From NCBI RefSeq assembly GCF_001418335.1, contig NZ_LIPP01000005.1:36357-100356 (forward strand): DNA of 64,000 nucleotides, in the 5' to 3' direction. Positions 55,364 through 63,949 of this stretch are shown in pieces (within the stretch, counting starts at the first letter, position 1; each line of letters begins with the position of its first letter). A model generated the notes under the pieces. The model was not told where the DNA came from, searched no databases, and saw only the letters and a list, made by a program, of their open reading frames with translations. The position numbers were made by a program, and so were the translations under genes. This DNA is from Streptomyces aurantiacus. GTDB lineage: Bacteria > Actinomycetota > Actinomycetes > Streptomycetales > Streptomycetaceae.

Positions 55364-56059
55364 TCAGCTCTCCACTATTTCGCCGTCGCTCAGTTCCAGG
55401 ACCCGGTCGGCCAGGTCCAGGAGGGCCGCGTCGTGGGTGGCCACCAGCGCGGTGACCCGCTCGCTGCGGACGACCGCCCGCAGCAGCTCCATCACCCCGA
55501 TACCCGTCTCGGCGTCGAGCTGGCCGGTGGGCTCGTCGGCGATGAGGAGCGCCGGGTTGTTCGCGAGGGCGCGGGCGATGGCGACGCGTTGCTGCTGGCC
55601 TCCGGAGAGCTCACCGGGCCGCTGTGCCGCGTGGTCGGCGAGCCCGACCAGGGAGAGCAGCAGTTCGACGCGCTCCTCGCGCTCGCGCGGGTGGGCCCGG
55701 CGCAGCCGCATGGGCACGCCCACGTTCTCGGCGGCCGTCAGGATCGGGATGAGCCCGAAGGACTGGAAGACGAAGCCGATACGGTCCCGGCGCAGCTCAA
55801 GGAGCCCGTTCTCCCCGAGCCCGGAGAGGTCGAGTCCGTCGACGGTGATCCGGCCCTCGTCCGGTTCGTCGAGCCCGCCGACGAGGTTCAGCAGGGTCGT
55901 TTTGCCCGACCCCGAACGCCCCTTGAGCGCGACGAGTTCGCCGCGCGGAATGTCGAACGACACTCCGCGCAGGGCGTGTACGGCGGTGGCTCCGCTGCCG
56001 TACGAGCGGTGGATGTTCTCCACGCGCACCATGGTGTCCGTGACGACCTGAGTACTCAT
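55364..56059 (-). CDS. ABC transporter ATP-binding protein (LolD/MacB-like), no adjacent permease
   Basis: The ATG at 56059 with a GGGGGAGAGG purine tract upstream gives 231 aa. Walker A is GRSGSGKTT, the signature is LSGGQQQRVAIARAL, Walker B is LLIADEPTG, and the H-loop is THD. The sequence resembles ATPases partnered with FtsX-type permeases (peptide or lipoprotein export). No permease is encoded nearby, so it is an orphan or acts with a distant partner. Confidence 0.88.
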   Translation of the reverse strand: MSTQVVTDTMVRVENIHRSYGSGATAVHALRGVSFDIPRGELVALKGRSGSGKTTLLNLVGGLDEPDEGRITVDGLDLSGLGENGLLELRRDRIGFVFQSFGLIPILTAAENVGVPMRLRRAHPREREERVELLLSLVGLADHAAQRPGELSGGQQQRVAIARALANNPALLIADEPTGQLDAETGIGVMELLRAVVRSERVTALVATHDAALLDLADRVLELSDGEIVES

Positions 56060-56187
56060 GCCTCTCCCCCGTGGACCGAGCGCCAGTATCACCGTCCGAC
56101 GCCCGGACCTGCAACGGTTCGACCCCTCCGGCCCCCCCTGACATCCGATGGACCGGTCGTATCCGCCGGATACGCCGGATCGGCCGG

Positions 56188-57078
56188 TCAGGCCTTGACC
56201 GTGAAGCCGTGCTGCCGCCCGAGCTTGCCGAGGGTGGTCTGGCCCGGGATGCCGTTCGCGTCGGCGCCGCTGAAGCCGTAACGGCGCTGGAGGGCCGCGT
56301 ACGCCTCGACGGTCCTGGAGCCGAAGGAGCCGTCGGCCCACTGGGCGGGCAGCAACCCCTCGGCCACGAGGGCCTTTTCGACGACCAGGACGTCCGGCTT
56401 GTGCGTCGTGCCGCCCTGGGGCAGGCCCGGGTCGCGCCGCGCGGCGGCGATCAGATTGCTGAGGTCGACGACGGGCTTGGCGGGAGTGGTGCCGGTACCC
56501 GGCTTGCCGGCCGGGGCCGCCTCGAAGAGGGCGGCCTTGTCGATGCTGCCCGGGTCCCAGTGGTCGTTGCCCGGGATGTTCGCGTGGCCGTAGTGACCGC
56601 CCTTGCTCATCCACACCGAGCGGGGGCGGTTGGTCGCGTCGGCGCCCGAGGTCGCGAGACGCCCGGCCGGGAAGGTGTCCGGGATGTTCCAGGAGCGGAT
56701 CGCGGCCATCATGGCCCGGTAGTTCGGGCCCGGCTTCCAGGTCTTGGTGAACGGCTTCGCGGCCCGCCCGAGCACCTCGATCTGGATGCAGACCTTCCCG
56801 ACGCGGTTGGTCCTCGTCGACCCGTCGTTGCGCAGCGCGCGGGCGCTCTGCTTCAGCGGGCCGTACTGGCCGAGCCGGTCGGTCGTCGGGTCGTACAGCA
56901 GGTGCGGCTCGGCGGCGACACGGATCAGATGCGCCGCCACCGAAGTGAACGCGTCGTCCCCCGTGCCGCTCTCCGTCGTGTGCCAGACGACGCGGCCGGG
57001 AACCGACGGATGGTCCATCGCGCCTCCGATGCTTCCGTCACCCAACCGCTGTGCCTTTTCGATCCAGTTGGTGCTCAT
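56188..57078 (-). CDS. N-acetylmuramoyl-L-alanine amidase-like protein with peptidoglycan-binding domain
   Basis: The start is ATG 57078 (MSTNWIEKAQRLG), giving 296 aa. An amidase/PGRP-like domain (about 25-175: VVWHTTESG with the metal His, and GHANIPGNDHWDPG) is followed by a Pro-rich linker and a PG_binding_1 domain (about 215-295: VEAYAALQRRYGFSG, IPGQTTLGKL). No signal peptide is visible, as in phage endolysins, so export may be non-classical or it may be a domesticated lysin. It stands alone on the minus strand. Confidence 0.8.
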   Translation of the reverse strand: MSTNWIEKAQRLGDGSIGGAMDHPSVPGRVVWHTTESGTGDDAFTSVAAHLIRVAAEPHLLYDPTTDRLGQYGPLKQSARALRNDGSTRTNRVGKVCIQIEVLGRAAKPFTKTWKPGPNYRAMMAAIRSWNIPDTFPAGRLATSGADATNRPRSVWMSKGGHYGHANIPGNDHWDPGSIDKAALFEAAPAGKPGTGTTPAKPVVDLSNLIAAARRDPGLPQGGTTHKPDVLVVEKALVAEGLLPAQWADGSFGSRTVEAYAALQRRYGFSGADANGIPGQTTLGKLGRQHGFTVKA

Positions 57079-57230
57079 TCCGATTCCCCATGGTCTTTCT
57101 TGATCGGCAAGTCGGGCGCGTATCAGGGGAGTTGATGACTCCCCCCTCCCCTGATCACGCTCAGAGTGACGCAACGTAGCCGCTTCCGGGTTGCGCCCGG
57201 GGCTTTCTTCACTCGTTCGGCCGAAACGAC

Positions 57231-57266
57231 GACGGGCCGCACTCCCCGAAGGGAATGCGGCCCGTC
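57231..57266 (-). terminator. Hairpin terminator downstream of the thioesterase-dut-DUF3710 operon
   Basis: Sixteen-nt arms (57231-57246 and 57251-57266, one mismatch) enclose the tetraloop CGAA. It lies 40 nt past the DUF3710 stop codon. Confidence 0.8.
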
Positions 57267-57305
57267 GCGTGTGCTCTGTGCGGGTCTGCGTGTCCGTGTG
57301 CCCGG

Positions 57306-58067
57306 TTAACGGACCTCGGTGATCTCCGGGCCGCGCTGCAGCTGCCCCATGCCGCCGGAGAAGCGGGAACCGGCCTGCTCCTCCTGCTGCACACCCTCCG
57401 CGACCATCTGCGCGTCGTCCGGCAGCTTCAGGACGATCGGGTCGCGCGGCGCCATCGGGCCCTCGCCGCGGACCACCACGGTGTCCCGGAAGATCTGCTC
57501 CAGCAGACCGGCGGCCTGCGGCTGCACCGCGCCCTGCCCGGAGATCACTCCGCGCAGGAACCAGCGGGGGCCGTCCACACCGATGAACCGGACGACCTGG
57601 AAGCCGCCCGTGCCGTCCGGCAGCTGCACCGGTACCTGAGCGCGCAGCTCCCAGCCCAGCGAGCCCTCGACCTCGTCGATGACACCGCCCTGCTGGGTGA
57701 TGCCGGTGGCGATCTCCTCGCGCACCTCGCCCCAGATGCCCTCGCGCTTGGGAGCGGCGAAGGCCTGCAGCTGGACGGCGCTGTCCTTCAGCACCACCGT
57801 GGCCGCGACGATCGCGTCACCCGCGACCTCCACCCGGAGCTCCATGCCGTCGACCCCGGGCACGAAAAGGCCACCCAGGTCGACCCGGCCCTCGGCCGGA
57901 TCACGCACCTCGGTGCTGTCCCAGGGCCCGTCGGGACGCGGCTCCGGCGCCAGCCTCACGCGCTCGCGCTCCGCCTCGTCCGTCTCAGTGTCGACTGCGT
58001 CGACGACCTGCTCGGCCTCGCCCGCCGCGTCCTCGGCGGCACTGCCCTTCTTGCGACGTCCGAACAC
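57306..58067 (-). CDS. DUF3710 domain protein
   Basis: The start is GTG 58067 (FGRRKKGSAAEDA), preceded by GGAAGGACA, giving 253 aa. The acidic N-terminus and the core (DLGGLFVPGVDGMELRVE to QVVRFIGVDGPRWFLRGVISG) match DUF3710, an actinobacterial family of unknown function usually next to dut. The gene begins 1 nt after the dut stop. Confidence 0.9.
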   Translation of the reverse strand: MFGRRKKGSAAEDAAGEAEQVVDAVDTETDEAERERVRLAPEPRPDGPWDSTEVRDPAEGRVDLGGLFVPGVDGMELRVEVAGDAIVAATVVLKDSAVQLQAFAAPKREGIWGEVREEIATGITQQGGVIDEVEGSLGWELRAQVPVQLPDGTGGFQVVRFIGVDGPRWFLRGVISGQGAVQPQAAGLLEQIFRDTVVVRGEGPMAPRDPIVLKLPDDAQMVAEGVQQEEQAGSRFSGGMGQLQRGPEITEVR

Positions 58068-58068
58068 G

Positions 58069-58590
58069 TCACTGTCCTTCCCGGTCGGATACGACCGAAG
58101 CGTATCGATTGCCACCCGTTGTGCCGCCCACCGCGGAATGCCCGCCCGTGGACCCGAAGCCCCCTGCGGCCCGCGCCGAGTCGGGAAGCTCCGCAACCTC
58201 CTGGAAGCGCACCTTCTCGACCTGCTGGACGACCAGTTGGGCAATCCGGTCGAAGCGCTCGAACCGCACGGACTCGCGCGGGTCGAGATTCACCACGATC
58301 ACCTTGATCTCCCCACGGTACCCGGCATCAACCGTCCCCGGGGCATTCACGAGAGCGACGCCGCAGCGGGCGGCAAGACCGGAACGCGGGTGCACGAAGG
58401 CCGCGTACCCCTCGGGGAGCGCGATGCACACTCCGGTGGGGAGCACGGCCCGTTCGCCGGGTTCCAGCACCCGGCTCTCCGTGGTGCGCAGGTCCGCGCC
58501 GGCGTCGCCGGGATGCGCGTATTCCGGAAGCGGTACGTCCGGATCGACGCGCTTGATCAGCACGCCCACGGGCGCCTGCGCGGGCGTCAC
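58069..58590 (-). CDS. dut: Deoxyuridine 5'-triphosphate nucleotidohydrolase (dUTPase)
   Basis: This 173-aa protein starts at GTG 58590 with GAGGTGA upstream. The trimeric dUTPase motifs are visible in order: AGADLRT (1), PRSGLA (2), GTVDAGYRGEIKVIV (3 with the catalytic Asp), RIAQLV (4) and the Gly-rich C-terminal GGFGSTGGH (5). It converts dUTP to dUMP, keeping uracil out of DNA and feeding dTMP synthesis. The start overlaps the thioesterase stop by 4 nt, and DUF3710 follows. Confidence 0.95.
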   Translation of the reverse strand: MTPAQAPVGVLIKRVDPDVPLPEYAHPGDAGADLRTTESRVLEPGERAVLPTGVCIALPEGYAAFVHPRSGLAARCGVALVNAPGTVDAGYRGEIKVIVVNLDPRESVRFERFDRIAQLVVQQVEKVRFQEVAELPDSARAAGGFGSTGGHSAVGGTTGGNRYASVVSDREGQ

Positions 58591-59171
58591 GGGTTCACCT
58601 CGAAGGCACGCGCCCGGCGGACCTGGTCGGGGTCGTTCATGGTCGCCCGGATCTCCTCCTGGCGGCCGTTGCCGACGAAGTGGTCGACACCCACCTTGAT
58701 GAAGAGGGCGTCCGCGCGGACCGCGACGGTCCCGTCGGGGCCCCCGATGCGGCCCGTGGCGGACGAGTAGATCTTGCGTCCCGCCACGGCCGTGACCTCG
58801 GCCTCCAGGTACAGCACGGTGCCCACGGGCACGGGCCGTACGAAGTCGGTCTCCAGTCGGCCGGTCACCGCGATGGTGCGCAGCAGCGAGTTCAGCGAGC
58901 CGAGGGTCTCGTCGAGGGCACTGGCGAGGACTCCGCCGTGCGCCAGGCCGGGGGCGCCCTGATGCGCCGGCTGCACGGTGAACTCGGCGGTCATCCTGAC
59001 CCCGTCGCCCGCCCGGGCCGCGAGACGCAGCCCGTGGGGCTGTCCGTCGCCGCAGCCGAAACACTGGTCGTAGTGCGCGCCGAGCAGCTCGCCCGGGGCG
59101 GGCGCGTCGGGGTGGCGCACCGGCGCCACGGCGTCGGCCGGGGGCCGCAGGGCCGAAGATGTAGCACTCAC
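58587..59171 (-). CDS. PaaI-family hotdog thioesterase
   Basis: The GTG at 59171 (SATSSALRPPADAV) gives 194 aa. The hotdog fold is seen in HYDQCFGCGDGQPHGLRLAA, APGLAHGGVLASALDETLGSL (catalytic/substrate loop) and PVPVGTVLYLEAEVTAVAGRK. The family hydrolyses acyl-CoA or acyl-ACP thioesters; the substrate is unknown. It is the first gene of a three-gene operon with dut and DUF3710. Confidence 0.85.
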   Translation of the reverse strand: MSATSSALRPPADAVAPVRHPDAPAPGELLGAHYDQCFGCGDGQPHGLRLAARAGDGVRMTAEFTVQPAHQGAPGLAHGGVLASALDETLGSLNSLLRTIAVTGRLETDFVRPVPVGTVLYLEAEVTAVAGRKIYSSATGRIGGPDGTVAVRADALFIKVGVDHFVGNGRQEEIRATMNDPDQVRRARAFEVNP

Positions 59172-59229
59172 AGGCGCAGACCCTACCTCCGCGTCGGCGG
59201 ACCGCACGCACCGTGGCAGGCTTGGCGGT

Positions 59230-59691
59230 ATGCAGCCCTCCGCCTCGCCGTACGAAGAACGTCTGACCGCGCCCCGTTCCTGGTGGCTCGTCTGCCTGCT
59301 GGTGGGCGTCTCGATGGCCCTGATCCTGCTGCCGTTCGGCACGCTGGCCCTCCTGGGCGGGCTGGCGGGCGGCACGGCGGTATCGGCGGTGGTGGCCAGT
59401 TCGTACGGCTCCGCGCGGATTCGTGTGGTGGGCGGCTCCCTGATCGCGGGCGATGCCCGGATTCCGGTCTCCGCCCTGGGCGAGGCCCATGTCCTCGACC
59501 CCGAGGAGGCCCGCGCCTGGCGCTCGTTCAAGGCGGACGCGCGCGCCCACATGTTGCTGCGGGCCTACGTCCCCACAGCGCTGCGCGTGGACATCACCGA
59601 CCCGGCGGACCCGACGCCGTACGTCTATCTGTCGACGCGCGATCCGGAGCGCCTGGCCGCGGCACTGGACGCGGCCCGCACAGCCGCGTAG
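59230..59691 (+). CDS. DUF3093 family membrane protein
   Basis: The 153-aa protein has two N-terminal membrane helices (WWLVCLLVGVSMALILLPFG and LALLGGLAGGTAVSAVVAS) and a soluble C-terminal domain ending YVYLSTRDPERLAAALDAA. This is DUF3093, conserved near dut in Streptomyces, function unknown. It is divergent from the thioesterase operon. Confidence 0.9.
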   Translation: MQPSASPYEERLTAPRSWWLVCLLVGVSMALILLPFGTLALLGGLAGGTAVSAVVASSYGSARIRVVGGSLIAGDARIPVSALGEAHVLDPEEARAWRSFKADARAHMLLRAYVPTALRVDITDPADPTPYVYLSTRDPERLAAALDAARTAA

Positions 59692-59843
59692 ACGCCTGCG
59701 GCTGCGCTCCGTCACCACCGCATCCGGAACCGTTCGTACTCGTACGAGAACTTTTCCTTCCGCGGGACAGAACTTTGCCCGTTGCGCGACGCCGGTCCTC
59801 GGTAGCGACAGGTCGGGGCGGTGGGCGAGTCGGCCCGGTGGGC

Positions 59844-60746
59844 TCAGGGTGCCGGCTCTCCGGGGGTGTCACCCGGGTTCAGTGGCAGGGGGTCCGGCGG
59901 CGTCTCCAGGGGCGGCAGCGCCGGGAGGGCGTCCCAGGGCACCTGTGCCTTGCGGAGGTCTCCGCGGACGCGGTCCGCGAGCTTTCTCGTGTCACGGCGG
60001 TTCATGGCCGCCCCCACGGCGGCGCCCACCATGAACGGCATCAGGTTCGGCAGGTCCCTGATCAGGCGTTTCATGATCTGCTGGCGCAGCTCGCGCTTCA
60101 TCGGGCCGCCGAGGGCCGAGGTGAACGTCGACGGCTTGGTCACGTCGATACCGCGTTCCTCCGACCACGAGTTCAGATACGTGGTGGAGCGGTCTTTCAG
60201 GCTGCCCGCCGGCCGCAGGCCGTAGACCTCGTACAGCTCGGCGATCAGCTTCAGCTCGATCGCGGCGACGCCGGTGATCTCTGCGGCCAGTTCCGCCGGC
60301 ATCGCCGGTGGTACGGGCATCATCGCGGCGGCACCGACTCCCGCGCCCACCGTGGACGTCGCGTTGCGCGCGCCCGCGACGAGCTTGTCAGCGAGCTGCT
60401 CGGGCCCCAGGCCCGGGAACTGCTTCCGAAGCGCGTCGAGGTCACGTACGGGGATCCGCGGGGCGATCTCGATGACGCGGTCGGTGAGGTACGCCAGGGC
60501 GACTCTGGCCCGGCTGCCGCCCTTACGGACGCCTTCCTTGACCCCGTGGCCGATGGCGGCCGCTCGGCGCTTGGCGACAGGCGCCTTGGCAACCGGCACC
60601 GCCAGGGCACCGGAGGCGCCTGTCGCGTCCACTCCTTCGAGCGAGGCCGGGCGGCCCCGCTCGTCGTCACGCATGCCGTCCTGAGACGGACCGGCCGCTC
60701 CCCGGTCACGGAAGCGGCGCTTCCAGGGCGGGGTCGAGCCTGTCAC
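59844..60746 (-). CDS. Conserved hypothetical protein, EcsC-like
   Basis: The 300-aa protein with GTG start has two Ala/Gly/Met/Pro-rich amphipathic segments (GAGVGAAAMMPVPPAMPAELA and FMVGAAVGAAMNRRDTRKLA), a helical core (ELKLIAELYEVYGLRPAGSL) and a Pro-rich tail. The pattern resembles EcsC-domain proteins of actinobacteria. The role is unknown. It lies 14 nt after the DUF4193 stop. Confidence 0.7.
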   Translation of the reverse strand: MTGSTPPWKRRFRDRGAAGPSQDGMRDDERGRPASLEGVDATGASGALAVPVAKAPVAKRRAAAIGHGVKEGVRKGGSRARVALAYLTDRVIEIAPRIPVRDLDALRKQFPGLGPEQLADKLVAGARNATSTVGAGVGAAAMMPVPPAMPAELAAEITGVAAIELKLIAELYEVYGLRPAGSLKDRSTTYLNSWSEERGIDVTKPSTFTSALGGPMKRELRQQIMKRLIRDLPNLMPFMVGAAVGAAMNRRDTRKLADRVRGDLRKAQVPWDALPALPPLETPPDPLPLNPGDTPGEPAP

Positions 60747-60759
60747 GGCCGACCCTGCC

Positions 60760-61056
60760 TCAGTCGCAGTCGCGGCAGATCGGCTGGCCGTTCTTCTCGC
60801 GGGCCAGCTGGCTGCGGTGGTGGACCAGGAAGCAGCTCATGCAGGTGAACTCGTCCTGCTGCTTCGGCAGGACCCGGACGGCCAGTTCCTCGTTCGAAAG
60901 GTCCGCTCCGGGCAGTTCCAGGCCTTCGGCGGCCTCGAACTCGTCCACGTCGACCGCTGAAGTCGACTTGTCGTTCCGGCGAGCCTTGAGTTCTTCAAGG
61001 CTGTCCGAGTCGACGTCGTCGTCGGTCTTGCGTGGGGTGTCGTAATCCGTTGCCAT
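60760..61056 (-). CDS. DUF4193 domain zinc-binding-like protein
   Basis: The 98-aa acidic protein has an ATG at 61056. The C-terminal metal site has two CxxC pairs (CMSC and CRDC, with LVHHRSQL between). DUF4193 is conserved in actinobacteria with unknown function. It is the first gene of the unit with the EcsC-like gene. Confidence 0.92.
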   Translation of the reverse strand: MATDYDTPRKTDDDVDSDSLEELKARRNDKSTSAVDVDEFEAAEGLELPGADLSNEELAVRVLPKQQDEFTCMSCFLVHHRSQLAREKNGQPICRDCD

Positions 61057-61448
61057 TGTCGCTCTCCCCCTCTGGGTGTCTGCGGTGTCTCAGCGCAGGT
61101 AACGCGTGAGAGGCCGGACTTGTGCCCGACCTGAGGCGGAGATTTTGCCTCACATCAAGGTCTGTTACTCAATCGACACCCAACCGGACTCCTCAAGAGT
61201 GATCGGCTTGGATGGCGAACGGGACCGTACACGGTCCGAATGCCGCACTTCAAAGGCGTCTCACCGTGTACTTCCCGTGATCTCGGCCCCCGAAAACCCG
61301 GATGTTCCCGGCTTTCCGACAGTCTTATTGATCACGGAGGGTAGATGGCCGGAAATTCGCCCTGTGATCGATCACACACGAGAGTGTCCTTTTTCCGCCC
61401 AGAAAATTCCGCGCAAAGCGAACATCCCCGCGTGTCGGCGACATGTTC
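61057..61448. promoter_or_regulatory. Intergenic region upstream of DUF4193, with a 14-bp palindrome
   Basis: 392 nt between DUF4193 and the 3' end of cutS. A perfect palindrome TGTGATCGATCACA lies at 61363-61376, about 85 nt beyond the cutS stop. No gene is seen. Confidence 0.5.
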
Positions 61449-62690
61449 TCAGATGGGCAGGGCCACTCGCATCACCAGGCCACCTCCCTCGCGCGGCTCC
61501 GCGACGATGTGACCGCCGTGGGCACGGGCCACCGACCTGGCGATGGACAGTCCCAGGCCCACCCCCTTGTCGCTGCCCGTCCGCTCGGTACGCAGCCGCC
61601 GGAACGGCTCGAAAAGATTGTCGATCTCGTACGCGGGGACCACGGGCCCGGTGTTGGCCACCGTGAGGACCGCCTGGCCGTGCCGCACGCCCGTGACGAC
61701 CTCGACCCAGCCGTCGTCCGGCACGTTGTACCGCACGGCGTTCTGGAGGAGGTTCAGGGCGATCCGCTCCAGGAGGACACCGTTGCCCTGGACGACCGCG
61801 GCGGCCCGCTCCCCGCGGACCTCCACGCCCTTCGCCTCCGCCTCGCCCCGCACCTGGTCTATGGCCTGCGAGGCGACCTCGGCGAGGTCGACCGGCTTGC
61901 GCTCGACGATCTGGTTGTCGCTGCGGGCGAGCAGCAGCAGGCCTTCGACGAGCTGCTCGCTGCGCTCGTTGGTGGCGAGCAGGGTCTTGCCCAGCTGTTG
62001 CAGCTCCACGGGGGCGCCCGGATCCGACAGGTGCACTTCCAGGAGGGTGCGGTTGATCGCCAGGGGCGTCCGCAGCTCGTGCGAGGCGTTCCCGACGAAC
62101 CTCTGCTGGCCGGTGAAGGCCCGCTGCAGCCGCTCCAGCATGTCGTCGAAGGTGTCCGCCAGCTCCTTGAGCTCGTCGTCGGGACCGTCCAGCTCGATCC
62201 GCCGGGAGAGGTCCGAGCCCGCCACCGCGCGCGCGGTACGGGTGATGCGGCCCAGCGGCGAGAGGACCCGGCCTGCCATCGCGTAACCGAAGGCGAACGC
62301 GATCACGGCCAGGCCGAGCAGAGCCATCAGCGAGCGGCTGAGCAGGCCGTCCAGGGCGTGCTGCCGCTGGGCGGCGGTGCACTCCTTGAGCATCGCGTTC
62401 AACTCTTCGTTACTGCTGGCACCGCTCAGTTGTGGACACGTGCCACTGGTGAGTTCCAGATTGCTGCCGGTCACCCGGAAGTCGACACCGCTGCCCTCGT
62501 GGAGGGCCTGGGCCGCGAGCAGGTAGATGATCGACAACAGCAGGATCCCGGCGATCAGGAACATCCCGCCGTACAGCAGCGTGAGACGTATCCGGATGGT
62601 CGGGCGCAGCCAGGGGAACGGCGGGTCCGGTTTTCTGGGGTCCCAGGTGGGTTTCGGTGGCGCCTTGGGCGGAGCGGGTGTCGTGGTCAT
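61449..62690 (-). CDS. cutS: CutS, membrane sensor histidine kinase
   Basis: The 413-aa kinase has two membrane helices (about 34-60 and 121-142) and a short extracytoplasmic loop (61-120) with two cysteines (C84, C104) that could form a redox- or metal-sensitive pair. HAMP (about 140-195), H204 in NASHELRTPLA, and HATPase motifs with VGLGLSIARSVARAHGG follow. It pairs with CutR, six nt upstream. CutRS was linked to copper metabolism and, later, to the secretion-stress response in Streptomyces. Confidence 0.92.
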   Translation of the reverse strand: MTTTPAPPKAPPKPTWDPRKPDPPFPWLRPTIRIRLTLLYGGMFLIAGILLLSIIYLLAAQALHEGSGVDFRVTGSNLELTSGTCPQLSGASSNEELNAMLKECTAAQRQHALDGLLSRSLMALLGLAVIAFAFGYAMAGRVLSPLGRITRTARAVAGSDLSRRIELDGPDDELKELADTFDDMLERLQRAFTGQQRFVGNASHELRTPLAINRTLLEVHLSDPGAPVELQQLGKTLLATNERSEQLVEGLLLLARSDNQIVERKPVDLAEVASQAIDQVRGEAEAKGVEVRGERAAAVVQGNGVLLERIALNLLQNAVRYNVPDDGWVEVVTGVRHGQAVLTVANTGPVVPAYEIDNLFEPFRRLRTERTGSDKGVGLGLSIARSVARAHGGHIVAEPREGGGLVMRVALPI

Positions 62691-62696
62691 CGGGGA

Positions 62697-63350
62697 TCAG
62701 ATCCGGTAGCCGGAGCCCGGCACGGTGACGATGACCGGCGGCTCGCCGAGCTTGCGGCGCAGGGTCATCACCGTGACGCGTACGACGTTGGTGAACGGGT
62801 CGGTGTTCTCGTCCCAGGCCTTCTCCAGGAGCTGCTCGGCGGAGACGACGGCGCCCTCGCTGCGCAGCAGCACCTCCAGGACGGCGAACTCCTTGGGCGC
62901 GAGCTGGACCTCCTTGCCGTCGCGGAAGACCTCGCGGCGGTTGGGGTCGAGCTTGATCCCGGCCCGCTCCAGGACGGGCGGCAGCGGCAGGCTCGTCCGC
63001 CGGCCCAGCGCACGCACGCGTGCCGTCAGCTCGCTGAACGCGAAGGGCTTGGGGAGGTAGTCGTCGGCGCCGATCTCCAGGCCCTCGACGCGGTCGCTGA
63101 CGTCTCCGGAGGCCGTAAGCATCAGCACGCGGGTGGGCATGCCGAGCTCGACGATCTTGCGGCAGACGTCGTCGCCGTGCACGAGCGGGAGGTCACGGTC
63201 GAGGACGACCACGTCGTAGTCGTTGACGCCGATACGCTCCAGAGCCGCCGCGCCGTCGTACACGACGTCGACGGCCATGGCCTCCCGGCGCAGTCCGGTG
63301 GCCACCGCATCGGCGAGCAGTTGCTCGTCCTCGACGACGAGTACGCGCAC
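62697..63350 (-). CDS. cutR: CutR, OmpR-family response regulator
   Basis: The start is GTG 63350 (RVLVVEDEQLLADAV), giving 217 aa, with AGGAAGG about 9 nt upstream. The phosphoacceptor is D51 (VVVLDRDLPLVHGDD), K is in KPFAFSEL, and the winged-helix C-terminus is ELLLRSEGAVVSAEQLLEKAW-like. The sequence is nearly identical to the S. lividans CutR I know. It forms an operon with cutS. Confidence 0.93.
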   Translation of the reverse strand: MRVLVVEDEQLLADAVATGLRREAMAVDVVYDGAAALERIGVNDYDVVVLDRDLPLVHGDDVCRKIVELGMPTRVLMLTASGDVSDRVEGLEIGADDYLPKPFAFSELTARVRALGRRTSLPLPPVLERAGIKLDPNRREVFRDGKEVQLAPKEFAVLEVLLRSEGAVVSAEQLLEKAWDENTDPFTNVVRVTVMTLRRKLGEPPVIVTVPGSGYRI

Positions 63351-63600
63351 GTCGCTTGTCCTTCCTGTGTCCACCCGCGTAGCTGCTTCTCGGCGCACGC
63401 GGGCGGGTCCGACGGGGTCCTCCAGCTCGGGCGCAGCCGCGAGCAGGGAGAGTGAGACTCCATCCTGCCCTTTTCGGCCATAAGTCGGCTGTAAGACGAG
63501 TTCCTGGGCCCGGGAATGCCAGATTTTCTCGCGTGGTTGAGGTTTCCGTCGAAGGGACCGGGGGGAGGACGGCTTTACACCCCGCGATCACGCTCTGCTT

Positions 63601-63622
63601 GTGCCGCACGACCATGCGGCAC
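63601..63622. repeat. Perfect 8-bp inverted repeat (GTGCCGCA, 6-nt spacer)
   Basis: The arms are 63601-63608 and 63615-63622, lying between the divergent cutR and the DUF6158 gene. It could be an operator or a weak hairpin. Confidence 0.5.
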
Positions 63623-63775
63623 GTCATGGTCCGCTTCCGCAGGGCGGGCGTGGGTGTCCGGCACTGACGCCGCCCGGCTGGGCAGCGCCGGGCACCCCCG
63701 GAGACGTGATCGCCCCTTCCGAAACGGCACACCCCCGTGCCACCCGACCCACGACCCACGACGAGGGGGCGCAGC

Positions 63776-63949
63776 ATGGACGCTTTCACCGCAGGACTTC
63801 TGCAGCGCATAAGGACGACCGAGTCCGACCTGACGATGGCTCGCGAGACCGGCGACGACTTCCTCGCGGAGGTCGAGCAGGCAGAACTGGACGACCTGCA
63901 CCGCCTGGCCGCGGAGCACGGTGTGCAGGTCGGCGCGTCACACGTCTGA
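63776..63949 (+). CDS. Small conserved protein (DUF6158-like, 57 aa)
   Basis: The ATG at 63776 with GAGGGGG about 6-12 nt upstream gives 57 aa, acidic and all-helical (LLQRIRTTESDLTMARETGDD to ELDDLHRLAAEHGV). It resembles the small DUF6158 proteins found next to cutRS-region genes in Streptomyces; function unknown. Confidence 0.75.
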   Translation: MDAFTAGLLQRIRTTESDLTMARETGDDFLAEVEQAELDDLHRLAAEHGVQVGASHV

